From an uncultured Erysipelotrichaceae bacterium (GTDB lineage Bacteria; Bacillota_I; Bacilli_A; Erysipelotrichales; Erysipelotrichaceae): DNA of 32,083 nucleotides. The translations under genes were made by a program, and so were the position numbers. Within the stretch, counting starts at the first letter, position 1; the number at the start of each line of letters is the position of its first letter. The DNA is taken from NCBI GenBank assembly GCA_902803495.1, contig CADCPY010000166.1:1-32083 (forward strand), read 5' to 3'. This document shows, piece by piece, positions 8,590 through 17,922 of the stretch. The notes beneath the pieces were generated by a model that saw only the letters and a list, made by a program, of their open reading frames with translations, had not been told where the DNA came from and searched no databases.

Positions 8590-9026
8590 GTATATTGTAA
8601 TGCATTTATGTTTTACAATATAAAAAGATATGATATTAAAGAAAATTATATCTTGAAACATCAGAAAAGTACTATCTTGCAGATACCGGGTTACGATATG
8701 CAATTCTGGGGAAAAGAAACATAGATTACGGAAGAGCATATGAGAATCTTGTCGCAATTGATTTGTTGCGACGCGGTTACAATGTGTATATCGGAAAACT
8801 ATATCAAAAGGAGATAGATTTTGTTGCGACACGGGGGAGTGAAAAGATATATATCCAAGTATCTGATAATATAACACAAGATTCCACCTTTGAAAGAGAA
8901 GTTAAGTCCCTTTTGCAGATAAAAGACACATATCCTAAAATACTGATAGTAAACACAGGACATCCAGAATATCAATATGAAGGGATAAGAATAATTAATA
9001 TTGCAGATTGGCTACTTGCGGTTTAG
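8590..9026 (+). pseudogene. Decayed C-terminal fragment of a DUF4143-type ATPase
   Basis: Reading two frames gives a continuous match to the end of a DUF4143/AAA ATPase. [13 protein letters not shown] (8602-8640) is in one frame. [18 protein letters not shown] then continues in the next frame from 8643, through [37 protein letters not shown] and IYIQV to the TAG at 9026. One base is missing at about 8641, and roughly the first 250 residues (Walker A/B part) are absent. The tail closely resembles that of the intact gene at 27410-28606: both have LLRRG, GKLY-KEIDF, YIQV, LLQIKD-YPK and IADWL-A. It is clearly more AT-rich than its neighbours, consistent with import. The two open stretches at 8542 and 8763 are pieces of this remnant and not genes. 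Confidence 0.8.
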
Positions 9027-9109
9027 TTCTTTTTACAAATATAAAGACATTAGACATGCATAATTCGAATAGTCAAATTGAGGATTGAAATGAAAGGATT
9101 TGCGGATAC

Positions 9110-9571
9110 ATGCAAAGATTGATAAAAATACTGTTTGTCTGCCACGGCAATATCTGCCGCAGCACCATGGCCGAGGCCATGATGAACGCCAAGATTCAGA
9201 AATACTATCTGGAAGGCATATTTCAGACCGACTCCGCGGCGACGTCCTATGAAGAAATCGGAGAGCCGATGTACTATGCCGCGCAGGAAATATTAAAGAA
9301 GCATCATATTCCCATCGGAAATCACTGCGCCAGGCGCATTACGCCGGAAGACTATGAGCGCTTTGACCTGTTGATCGGGATGGACTCCGCCAACATCCGG
9401 AATATGAAACGGATGTTTGGAGACGATCCTGAGCATAAGATCTTCAAGCTCTTGGAATTTGCCGGACGGGATGAAGATATCAGTGATCCTTGGTATACTC
9501 GGAATTTTGATCTGTCCTATGAACAGATTGATGAAGGCTTAAACGGACTGATCGAGAAATATATCGATTAG
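9110..9571 (+). CDS. Low-molecular-weight protein-tyrosine phosphatase
   Basis: 153 residues. The phosphate-binding loop C-H-G-N-I-C-R-S follows CX5R(S/T), with nucleophile Cys11 and Arg17. The general acid lies in DPWYT (Asp126). These are the full hallmarks of the LMW-PTP family, which dephosphorylates phosphotyrosine on proteins; in Bacillota the partners are often capsule or stress kinases. Arsenate reductases share the fold but normally carry extra cysteines in a different arrangement, so phosphatase is preferred. ATG 9110 is taken as start; AAAGGA at 9093-9098 is eleven bases upstream, rather far, and TTG 9119 is an alternative. It follows the decayed ATPase fragment and precedes the YigZ gene by 27 bases. 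Confidence 0.88.
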   Translation: MQRLIKILFVCHGNICRSTMAEAMMNAKIQKYYLEGIFQTDSAATSYEEIGEPMYYAAQEILKKHHIPIGNHCARRITPEDYERFDLLIGMDSANIRNMKRMFGDDPEHKIFKLLEFAGRDEDISDPWYTRNFDLSYEQIDEGLNGLIEKYID

Positions 9572-9586
9572 TCCTTTTCTTTCCTT

Positions 9587-9592
9587 TATAAT
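9587..9592 (+). promoter_or_regulatory. -10 box six bases before the YigZ start codon
   Basis: Perfect TATAAT at 9587-9592, then AGAGAT and ATG 9599. Transcription would begin at about the A of the ATG. No Shine-Dalgarno and no good -35 are visible. Confidence 0.5.
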
Positions 9593-9598
9593 AGAGAT

Positions 9599-10198
9599 AT
9601 GAGAATCCAGTTTGAAAGCGAATATGAAATCGAGATCAACAAGTCCCGCTTCATCTGTTACCTGAAACGGGTAGAAAGTGAAGAAGAGTTCCGGGACTAT
9701 CTCGCACAGATCAAAAAGATGCATCCCAAGGCCACGCATCACTGCTCAGCCCTATGCATCAATTCCACTTTGCAGCGCAGCAACGATGACGGGGAACCGA
9801 GCGGAACAGCCGGCATCCCGATGCTGGAAGTTTTGCGCAAGCGCAACATGGAACAGATCTGCGCCATTACGGTACGCTACTTCGGCGGTATTCTGTTAGG
9901 TGCCGGCGGATTGATCCGGGCATATTCCCGCAGCGTGTCGGAAGCTTTGGATCATACCGATCTTTACGAAGTCAGAGAGATGGACGTCTATCAGTTGAAA
10001 GTGGACTATTCCACCGCCAGCCGGCTGGACCGCTTCCTTTCCACGGTGACGGTATTGGAGAAGACTTACGAGGAAAACGTGCTTATCCGCTTTGCGACGG
10101 AAGACAAGGACATCATAAAAAAAGCGACGGAAGCGCTGAACGGAAGATTTACCCCGGAATTTCTCTATTCCAAAGAAACTGAAATCAAGACAAACTAA
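9599..10198 (+). CDS. YigZ/IMPACT family protein
   Basis: 199 residues of the YigZ (UPF0029, IMPACT N-domain) family. DDGEPSGTAGIPMLEVL (about 62-78) and TVRYFGGILLGAGGLIRAYS (about 94-113) are the diagnostic blocks. A C-terminal ferredoxin-like domain (DUF1949) follows. The eukaryotic relative IMPACT regulates the GCN2 kinase, while the bacterial role is unclear, possibly translation-associated. The start lacks any ribosome binding site and sits six bases behind a perfect -10, so the mRNA may be leaderless. The gene ends in a hairpin shared with the convergent gene at 10207. Confidence 0.9.
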   Translation: MRIQFESEYEIEINKSRFICYLKRVESEEEFRDYLAQIKKMHPKATHHCSALCINSTLQRSNDDGEPSGTAGIPMLEVLRKRNMEQICAITVRYFGGILLGAGGLIRAYSRSVSEALDHTDLYEVREMDVYQLKVDYSTASRLDRFLSTVTVLEKTYEENVLIRFATEDKDIIKKATEALNGRFTPEFLYSKETEIKTN

Positions 10199-10227
10199 AA
10201 GAGGAACTACTGTTCCTCTTTCTTCAT
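10198..10227. terminator. Bidirectional terminator between yigZ and the convergent gene
   Basis: Perfect 10 bp stem AAAGAGGAAC/GTTCCTCTTT (10198-10207, 10212-10221) with loop TACT, followed by CTTCATTC on the plus side and TTTTAGTTTG on the minus side. The minus-strand gene's stop codon lies at the loop. Confidence 0.75.
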
Positions 10228-11010
10228 TCTCCACATTTCGCTGTAAGCGATGAACGGAATTCCGTCGGCACTGTTCTTGGCGTTGTAGCGCTGTTTCTTG
10301 ATGTCCTTTTCGCATTCCGTATTCAGAACGTCCTTGTTCATCATGTAGGAAACATAGACAACTTTCTTTAACAGATACCACTTGCTGACGGCATTGTAGA
10401 TGTAATCTGCCTTGTCATCGAGTTCCGGAAGTGTTTCCTTGGCTTTGTTGACTTCCTCTTCGGCTTCGGCAGTCGCAATCTCAATCATTTCCTTGAGATT
10501 TTTGTAGTAATAGTTATCCACTTCGCGCTGGATGGCTCCGGCACGGGATTTCGGATTCAGGAATTTCTGAACCTTTTCCACGATGAGATCCGGGTTGTCC
10601 AGACTCATGGAGATCAGTTCGTTGCGGGAGTTTTCCAGAATGGCATACTGTTCCGTCAGGCAGTAGTAATAGCCTTTCGCTAACAGATAGTCTTCACTGA
10701 GAACGATTCCCTTCTGTTCTCCATCCTTATTGATATAAAGAAGATACGGGCATTTCATTGCCTTTTCCGGAAGTTTGCTGGCATCTTTATACCGAATGAT
10801 CTGATTCGATATGACGTTTTTGTTCACGTTAAAACCCAGCCCGACACAAATGCGTAATTCGTTATCGAGTGCGAGTAATTTTGTGAACAGATCGTGGTAA
10901 GGAAGATCCTCTTTCATGCTTAAAAAATCTTCCAGGTAGCCGTTGAAGACGCATGCGTCCCCTTCTTTTCTGCGGTCAAGCACCACACTTAATTGATCAA
11001 ATACTGCCAA
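10207..11010 (-). CDS. Conserved-looking protein of unknown function
   Basis: About 267 residues, no family recognised. It is soluble and highly charged, without a signal peptide or membrane segment. Residues about 170-205 (KNLKEMIEIATAEAEEEVNKAKETL) look like a charged, possibly coiled-coil helix, and the C-terminus is basic (KKQRYNAKNSADGIPF). The segment CPYLLYINKDGEQKGIVLSEDYLLAKGYYYC resembles a beta-rich input domain, but I cannot name it. Start choice: GTG at 11019 has AGAGG directly abutting it with no spacing, whereas TTG at 11010 lies six bases after GAGGGTG. I therefore prefer the TTG start. It is monocistronic, convergent with yigZ and divergent from addB. Confidence 0.7.
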   Translation of the reverse strand: MAVFDQLSVVLDRRKEGDACVFNGYLEDFLSMKEDLPYHDLFTKLLALDNELRICVGLGFNVNKNVISNQIIRYKDASKLPEKAMKCPYLLYINKDGEQKGIVLSEDYLLAKGYYYCLTEQYAILENSRNELISMSLDNPDLIVEKVQKFLNPKSRAGAIQREVDNYYYKNLKEMIEIATAEAEEEVNKAKETLPELDDKADYIYNAVSKWYLLKKVVYVSYMMNKDVLNTECEKDIKKQRYNAKNSADGIPFIAYSEMWRMKKEEQ

Positions 11011-11212
11011 ATTCTTCACCCTCTTATAAATATCTTTTAGATACTAATATAATGCCATAAATAAATGTAACTTAAAAGGAAATTCGTCCTCCGAATTATG
11101 AAATTTTTGCCATTATTCTCCTAAATATTTTGAATCTTTTCGAAAATCATACTTTGGTAGGAGTGCAAAAAGATGGATATCCAGACTTACGGAATTATGC
11201 TATTCTAATTAT

Positions 11213-13759
11213 ATGGAAAAAACGAATGTTATCATTGCCGAAAACAGTCTTCATCCGGAGCTCCGCAACCTGCTCCTAGAGAAGCAGGAAGGCTATCTGA
11301 ATACCGATATTCTCAGCATGCAGAACTATCTGTTACGCACGGCGAGAGCGTCCAATGAAGAGAGCGAACTTCTTTTGAAGGTCTATCATACCGTACTGGA
11401 ACACAGGGATTCTCTCACTGCCTTAAAGGAGAGTGCGCAGTATCCTTTCTTTGCCATGGAACTTGTATCCTTCCTTAAGGAAATGGCATCCTTTTCGATT
11501 GCCTATGAGTCTTTACCGGAGAGCACCCAGATTCAAAAGTAACTCAAATATCTTATCTCCCTCTTTCTGGATCTGCCGCTGGCGGAAAAGAAATATACGG
11601 CCTATCTGAACGAACTCAAAGATGCCTCCAATGTATCTTTTGTAAACTCCCCGGTCTTCTCTGCCTTGGAAGACAAACGCCGCAGCATCTTACTCTCCTG
11701 CGGTGCCAAGCCAATCGAAGCCGAAGAGTTCAAAGTGGAAGACGTTCATTTCCTGATTGCCCAGAACAAGCGGCAGGAAGTGGAAGCACTGGCACAGTAC
11801 ATCTTTTCGCATGAAGATCCACTCGAAGACTACCGCATCATCTGCGGCGATGAGGAATATCTCAGCAGCATTCAGCGCATCTTTGAGCGCTACCATATTC
11901 CGCTGAATACGTCCTTGATCCGTAAGACCCCGGCCATCCTGGTCCGCTTTGTTGCTCTTTGCGAGTATCAGAGAAACAAAAACCGGGATACCTTGAAATC
12001 CTTACTGTTAAGCGGGGCCTTCCCGGACTGTTACCATATGAGCCGGCTGCGTCAGCTTGCCCACTATTCCTCTCTTTCCGAAATGCGCTCCTTAAATGTG
12101 GTAACCGAGGAAAGAGATTTAAAGGATCTCTATCAGAAAGCCATGGAGGAATTCGACGCCCATATGGACGCGATCGCCGAAGTGGAAAAGGAAGGAAAAT
12201 CCCTGCAGGAGATCATCCGCACCGCCTTTGAGATTACGGTTAGCACCATTGCCAATGACAGCGAAAAAGAGATCTGTTTACTGATTAAAAACACCATTGA
12301 AAACTATGTTTCCCTCTATGCGAACCTGGACGAACTCTTCCTTCTCTTATCGGGTATTTCCTATGTCTATGAAGGTAGTTCCGGCGGGGTCCGCTTTACC
12401 AAGATGGAAAACTCCTATACACTCGCACCGAAGATCACCGTGGTATTGGGAAGCGCCAATCTGCCGGATTTCCGCTTCTTTAACGGTATCTTTGATGAAG
12501 ACTACTACAGCCTTTTGGACTATCCTTCCAAGGAGGAACGTTACAACCTGATCGAAAAAGCAACCAGAGAGATGCTGCTGCACTCGAAACGGTTGCTTGT
12601 CTCTTTCCCGATTGCCGATTACAGCGGCAAGACAGTCAATTTGAATGCCTTCTGGGAAGAATTAATGAATGAATACGGCGTGAAAAAGGAACTCTGGCCG
12701 CTAGTTGAAGGCGGTGCTTTGCCTTCCTACAAGCATAAGATCAGCAGCGCAAAAGCCGAAGAGATCTTTCTTAAGGACGGAGCCGTTCCGGGTTCCATTT
12801 CCTCCTTTGAGAAATACTTTAACTGCCCGTATTCCTACTTCCTTTCCTATGGCTTAAAGCTGAAGAAAAAGGAATACGAGATCGGTCCTGCTCAGATCGG
12901 CACCATTCTGCACAGCATTATGGAACAGCTGATCAACACCTACGGCAAGGACTACTACCGTCAGGAAAAAGATACCTACATCAAATATATTGAAGAGGCC
13001 TTTACGCCGTTATATGCCTCCTATCCGACCCTGCATCCGATGATCGATAATTTGAAGGCCAGGCTCACCAGCCACTTCTTCTCATCCTTGGATGCCTTAA
13101 GCCGCATTGAGGAAGTATCCACGTACGAACCGTTGAAAGCGGAAAAGAAATTCCTTACGGAACTGCCGCTGGATCCGCCGATCCGTCTGAACGGCATTGT
13201 AGACCGCATTGACATCAGCGAAAAAGGCTACCGCGTCATTGACTACAAGAGCGGCAACAAAGCCCTCTCCCTGCCGAAGATCCGTGCCGGACTGCAGCTG
13301 CAGCTCTTAACGTATCTGATGATTCTGGAAGATACCATGGCACGCGCTCCGCACGGGACCTATTACTTCTCCTTTACGGATGAAAGCATTGACGTCATTG
13401 CCGGATCCTTCGCCAAGCGCACCAACTCGACAACTTTCATGGATGAGCTGGACTGGAGAGAAGACTATCAGAACAATCATAAACTCGTCGGTGTTTCCCT
13501 TACGGAACTGCCGGACGATCTCAAGGAATATGTGAAATCGCTCAAGCAGAACGACTATCAGGAATTCAAGGCGGTCTTACTGCAGCTCTACTCCTATCTG
13601 GGAGAACAGCTTTTACAGGGTAAGATTGCTCCGTTACCGGTAGAGACTGCCTGTCAGTATTGCGATTTCAAGGGAATCTGCCACTATTATGAAGATCCGC
13701 TGAAAGCCAAGGATGCGGATATCATCGCAAGAATCGAGGAAGCCCATGGAGTTCAGTAA
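11213..13759 (+). pseudogene. addB: AddB/RexB helicase-nuclease subunit interrupted by one in-frame TAA
   Basis: 849 codons in one frame from ATG 11213, with a TAA at 11540-11542 (codon 110) and no other stop. Sense resumes at once as LKYLISLFLDLPLAEKKYTAYL, so this is a point nonsense change (GAA to TAA would restore the frame) and not an indel. The C-terminal AddB nuclease is intact: GIVDRID (Asp664) and VIDYKSG (Asp677, Lys679). So are the four cysteines of the 4Fe-4S clasp: C538 (FNCPYSY), C814, C817 and C823. With AddA it would process double-strand breaks for RecA-dependent repair. It is shorter than B. subtilis AddB (about 1160) and lacks a visible N-terminal Walker A. The start has no Shine-Dalgarno and follows TATTCT by six bases. 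The C-terminal part alone has no good start (only TTG 11666, no ribosome binding site). Confidence 0.8.
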
Positions 13760-16700
13760 TCAGCAGCGAAAAGCCATTGACAGCCGTAATAAAAACGTTG
13801 TGGTCAGCGCCAGTGCCGGCGCCGGGAAGACAACGGTTTTAGTCGAGCGCTTAACGCGGAGAATCATTGACGACGGTGTCGATGTGGACCGCATTCTGGC
13901 CACGACCTTTACCGAAGCGGCTGCCGGAGACATCAAGAAAAAACTGACCCGTTCCCTGCGTGATGCCTATCAGAAATCACAGGATGCCCGTCTGAAACGG
14001 CAGATTGCCTTACTGGCGGATGCGGATATTTCCACTCTGCATTCCTTCTGTTTAAAGATCATTAAGAAATACTACTATGTGATCGGGCTGGACGTTTCCA
14101 TCACCAACAACATCTTTGATGAAACCTCCACCAACTACTTTAAGAGCGCTGCCCTCTTCCGCACCTTTGATGCGGCTTATAAAACCAACAGCCCGGCCTT
14201 TATTGAACTGTTGGACCGGCAGTCCTCTTCCATCACGGCAACCGTAATGCTGGAAGAAAGCATCAAGAAGCTGGCAACGGCTGCCCTGTCGCACTATGAC
14301 TATGAAGGCTGGCTCAAAAAGAGTGCCTCCCGCTATAAAAGCTACAGTTCCCTTTCCGAATTGCCGGAAGAGATCCTGGACCTTTTCTATCAGCGGCTGA
14401 ATGACTTCTATGAGATCTACCGGAACCTGTTAAAAGAAGCCTTACTGGCCTATGCCGACGAAGGCAAGGAAGAACCGCTGGTCCCATTACAGTTAAAGAT
14501 CCAGCATCTTGAGCAGCAGGTCAAACCGTGCCTGGAGAACCGGGATTATATGGCGTTCCGCAAAGCCATTGCGGAGAATGCGGATATCAACGTCAAAAAA
14601 CCGGCCAAATGCACGGGAAGTGACTTATTAAATAAAGCCTACGACACTTATGCCAAAGTATTAAAATATCTCTTTACGGAAACCGTCTTCTTAAAAGACC
14701 TCAAGGACAATGAAGCCGTGGCGCAGGAACTGGTTTCTCTGACTCTGAATTATCTGAAGGAATACCGCCAGTTAAAGGCGGAAGCCAAAGGCATTGAGTT
14801 TGACGATATGGAACGCTATGCCCTGGATATCCTCAAGGCCGACAACGGCAGTATCGCGAAGGCCTTACGGGAACACTACATCGATATCCTGGTGGATGAA
14901 TTCCAGGATACCAACTATGTCCAGCATGAGATCATCAATCTGATTGCCAAAGAAAACAACGTCTTCCGGGTGGGAGACGTCAAGCAGTCCATCTACCGCT
15001 TCCGGAACGCCAAGCCTGCCATCATGCAGTCTTTGATCACCTCTCCGGGCGAGTACGATGAGATCTTATATCTGAATCAGAACTACCGCAGCAGCGGTGC
15101 GCTGATCACCTTCAACAACGACCTCTTTACCCGCTTAATGAATCTGGAACACCGTCCGGTTTACTTCCCGAAAAACGACCTGGTCTCTCCGGGAACGGAA
15201 GAGCAGAAACAGGAAAGCTATCCGGTGGAATTCTTAATGGTAACACAGAGCAAGGAAGAGGACGATTCCATGATTCCGGGTGAAAAGAAAGCCTCCCGCA
15301 TTGCGGAAAAGATATTGGAATTAAAAAAGCAGGATCCTTCTCTCTCTTATAAAGACTTTGCGGTACTGGTCAATGCCAACCGCAACAAGATCCTGATTCA
15401 GAATGTTCTGACCTCCTACGGAATCCCGTCCTTCGGCGGAGAATCCCTGGGGTTATATCAGTCTTCCGGCGTCAAAGCCATCTTAAGCTTTTTGGAATAT
15501 ATGGAAGATCCGTCCAACCGGATTGCTTTGAATTCGATCCTTGTCACCTTCTTCCGGTATGACGATGAGAAACTGCTCTCCGTCTATCAGAATGGACTCA
15601 AGGAAACGGACCCGGAGACTTATAACACGATCTGGCGGATTGCCAAGTCGAATCTGACGCTGGGCGATACGGTCAATGCCCTGCTGCGTCTCAATCATTA
15701 CTATGAAGACTTAAATGACGACAACCAGAAAGCCAATATTGACCTTTTCCTGGATGTCGTTGACCGTCGGGATAAAGAAGGCGTCACGGTGGAACGATTC
15801 CTGGACTTTATCAACAGTGCCGTGGATGACAATGCCGCGGAAGCCTCCCTCAGCAATGACGATGCCGATGCGGTCAAGATTATGAGTATCCACCACTCCA
15901 AAGGTCTGGAGTTCCCGGTGGTCTTCCTTTTCAGTAAGGACCGCACCAGTGTATCCCGCGCGGACAGCTATGCCTTTATCCATTCCGACTACGGCTTCAG
16001 CATTCCTTCCCTGCAGTATCCGAAGAAATACAAACGGGAGAATGTCATTTCCCTCGCCCTGAAATATCAGGATCAGGTGGAAGAGATTGAGGAAAGCATC
16101 CGTGTGCTCTATGTGGCCTTAACACGGGCCAAGCACCGCTTATATATCGTCGATGTCCGCGATCCGGAAAAGAAAGAGGATCCGTTTACCTTCGGTTCCC
16201 TCTTCTCCAACAGTTATACCTCCTGGATGATGGCCCTGCATGAAGACTGCCATTACCAGACGGTATCTTTCAAGGGCATTGACGAGAAAGACATCACGGA
16301 ACTGTTACAGAAGGAAGAGAAAAAATTCATCTATCCGCGCTACGGCAAACAGGTGGATGAAATTGAAACGCTTTCCCCTTCTTCGACCGAAGCTTCCCGT
16401 GCGGATCTGACGTTGCGCTTTGAGAAGAACACTGCCGCCCAGATCGGTACTGATGTTCATGAAGTCTTTGAACTTTTACCGGATACCCTCTGGAGTAAGG
16501 AAGAGATCCTTTCGCACTTACGGGATGACTTGAAGCACTATCTGCCGGCCTTTGAAGTCTTCCGCGATTCCGATCTGTATCATAAGATGCTGAGCGGAAC
16601 CATTTATAAGGAACTGCCGTTCTTAACAAAGATCGACGGCAAGATCATTCACGGCTATATCGATATGTGCTCCATAACCGATACTGAAGTAATCGTGGTC

Positions 16701-16859
16701 GACTTTAAGACCGACAGGAATGTGACGGCGGAAGATCTGATCGAGCGCTACACCAGTCAGATCAAATTATATAAGGATTCCATGAAAACTCTCTGTCCGG
16801 ATAAAGCGGTCAGCGGATATATCTATTCCGTAACCTTAAAACAGTTTATCGCATTATAA
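13746..16859 (+). CDS. addA: ATP-dependent helicase/nuclease subunit AddA (RexA)
   Basis: 1037 residues from ATG 13746. UvrD/SF1 helicase motifs run in order: Q-motif NQQRKAI, Walker A SASAGAGKTT (21-30), LVDEFQDTN (Walker B, about 382-390), VGDVKQSIYRFR, NYRSS, and LYVALTRAKHRLYI (motif VI). The C-terminal RecB-family nuclease shows HGYIDM and VVDFKTDR (about 985) followed by QIKLYKDSM. AddA supplies the 3'-5' helicase and one nuclease of AddAB, unwinding DNA ends and responding to Chi. It is shorter than the 1230-residue B. subtilis protein. Its start overlaps the end of addB by 14 bases with GAGGAAG just upstream, typical of coupled subunits. If the addB stop is real, AddA may be under-translated or lack its partner. 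Confidence 0.93.
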   Translation: MEFSNQQRKAIDSRNKNVVVSASAGAGKTTVLVERLTRRIIDDGVDVDRILATTFTEAAAGDIKKKLTRSLRDAYQKSQDARLKRQIALLADADISTLHSFCLKIIKKYYYVIGLDVSITNNIFDETSTNYFKSAALFRTFDAAYKTNSPAFIELLDRQSSSITATVMLEESIKKLATAALSHYDYEGWLKKSASRYKSYSSLSELPEEILDLFYQRLNDFYEIYRNLLKEALLAYADEGKEEPLVPLQLKIQHLEQQVKPCLENRDYMAFRKAIAENADINVKKPAKCTGSDLLNKAYDTYAKVLKYLFTETVFLKDLKDNEAVAQELVSLTLNYLKEYRQLKAEAKGIEFDDMERYALDILKADNGSIAKALREHYIDILVDEFQDTNYVQHEIINLIAKENNVFRVGDVKQSIYRFRNAKPAIMQSLITSPGEYDEILYLNQNYRSSGALITFNNDLFTRLMNLEHRPVYFPKNDLVSPGTEEQKQESYPVEFLMVTQSKEEDDSMIPGEKKASRIAEKILELKKQDPSLSYKDFAVLVNANRNKILIQNVLTSYGIPSFGGESLGLYQSSGVKAILSFLEYMEDPSNRIALNSILVTFFRYDDEKLLSVYQNGLKETDPETYNTIWRIAKSNLTLGDTVNALLRLNHYYEDLNDDNQKANIDLFLDVVDRRDKEGVTVERFLDFINSAVDDNAAEASLSNDDADAVKIMSIHHSKGLEFPVVFLFSKDRTSVSRADSYAFIHSDYGFSIPSLQYPKKYKRENVISLALKYQDQVEEIEESIRVLYVALTRAKHRLYIVDVRDPEKKEDPFTFGSLFSNSYTSWMMALHEDCHYQTVSFKGIDEKDITELLQKEEKKFIYPRYGKQVDEIETLSPSSTEASRADLTLRFEKNTAAQIGTDVHEVFELLPDTLWSKEEILSHLRDDLKHYLPAFEVFRDSDLYHKMLSGTIYKELPFLTKIDGKIIHGYIDMCSITDTEVIVVDFKTDRNVTAEDLIERYTSQIKLYKDSMKTLCPDKAVSGYIYSVTLKQFIAL

Positions 16860-16888
16860 AAGCTCACGTTTCCGTGAGCTTCTTTTTG
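16860..16888. terminator. Terminator between convergent addA and prs
   Basis: 9 bp perfect stem AAGCTCACG/CGTGAGCTT (16860-16868, 16873-16881), loop TTTC, tail CTTTTTG on the plus side; the minus side continues TTTTAT. It should stop both addA and prs transcripts. Confidence 0.8.
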
Positions 16889-16890
16889 TA

Positions 16891-17847
16891 TTAATCATTA
16901 AACATTGCGTAGATTTCGCTGACCGGTTTGTAATCGGAAATCGCCTCGATGGTCTTTGCCAGCATGTAGGCGATGGAAAGAACCTTGATCTTCGGATCTT
17001 TCTTTTCTTCCGGAAGCGGAATCGTATTCGTGATAATGACTTCCTTAATATTCGAGTTATGGATCTTTTCTACGGCATTATTGCTTAAGACGGCATGGGT
17101 GCAGCAGAAGTAAACTTCCTTGGCACCGTTGTTCTCCAGCATCTTGGCAGCTCCGACCAGGGATCCGCCGGTATCCACCAGGTCATCGACGATGATGGCA
17201 GTTCTGCCGTCAACATCACCGATCAGGCCCATGGCTTCGGCTTCATTCGGACGGACTCTTCTCTTATCTATGATCGCGACAGGTGCGTTGACATATTCCG
17301 CCAGCTGACGGGCTCTGGTTGCTCCGCCGTGGTCCGGGGATACGATAACGATATCGCCTTCAATATGTTTGGCACGGAAGTACTGTCCGAACAGTGCGAC
17401 GGCACTCAGATTGTCCGAAGGAATCTTGAAGAAGCCCTGAATCTGTGTCGCATGTAAGTCAATACAGACAACGCGGTCCGCTCCGGCAGTTTCGATCAGA
17501 TCGGCAACGAGTCTGGCCGTGATCGGCTGACGCGGTTTGCTCTTACGTTCCTGACGGGCATATCCGAAATATGGAATTACACAGGTAATCTCTTTTGAGC
17601 TGGCCCTGCGGCATGCATCGATCGCAATCAGCATTTCCATGACATTGTCATTGACCGGATTGCAAGTGGAACAGACAAGGAATACATGTTTTCCGCGGAC
17701 TGTTTCCTCTGGCTCAACAATGATTTCACCATCGGCAAATTTACTGATTTTCACTTTGCCGCGTTCACATTTCAAATAGCCGCAAATCTCATCTGCGATG
17801 GCAGTTGCGCTAGACAGGCCGAACACAATAATGTTATTGTTTACCAT
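16891..17847 (-). CDS. prs: Ribose-phosphate pyrophosphokinase
   Basis: 318 residues. It transfers pyrophosphate from ATP to ribose 5-phosphate, making PRPP for purine, pyrimidine, NAD, histidine and tryptophan synthesis. YARQERKSKPRQPIT (96-110) holds the ATP-binding flexible loop, DLHATQIQGFF (130-140) the metal/PRPP signature, SPDHGGATRAR the regulatory-flap region, and IIVDDLVDTGGSL (218-230) the PRPP loop. Class I, length as usual. ATG 17847 has AGGAG about eleven bases upstream. It lies 75 bases after glmU, the standard Bacillota order. A TACAAT on the minus strand (17876-17881) suggests an additional promoter within that gap, without a clear -35. Confidence 0.95.
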   Translation of the reverse strand: MVNNNIIVFGLSSATAIADEICGYLKCERGKVKISKFADGEIIVEPEETVRGKHVFLVCSTCNPVNDNVMEMLIAIDACRRASSKEITCVIPYFGYARQERKSKPRQPITARLVADLIETAGADRVVCIDLHATQIQGFFKIPSDNLSAVALFGQYFRAKHIEGDIVIVSPDHGGATRARQLAEYVNAPVAIIDKRRVRPNEAEAMGLIGDVDGRTAIIVDDLVDTGGSLVGAAKMLENNGAKEVYFCCTHAVLSNNAVEKIHNSNIKEVIITNTIPLPEEKKDPKIKVLSIAYMLAKTIEAISDYKPVSEIYAMFND

Positions 17848-17922
17848 AGCTTACATTTCTCCTATTTGTGAATATATTGTACCATACCCTGTACGTTTTA
17901 CCACGAAAATCCGTCGTAACTG

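Noticed and set aside
8542-8724. A 60-residue gene after the CAT-like gene
   Set aside because: Only its middle ([10 protein letters not shown]) is meaningful; after about 8641 the DUF4143 match moves to another frame, so this is part of a remnant.
11666-13759. The C-terminal 697 codons of addB as an independent gene
   Set aside because: The only start is a TTG without a ribosome binding site, and sense codons continue in the same frame upstream to the TAA; it is the rest of an interrupted addB.
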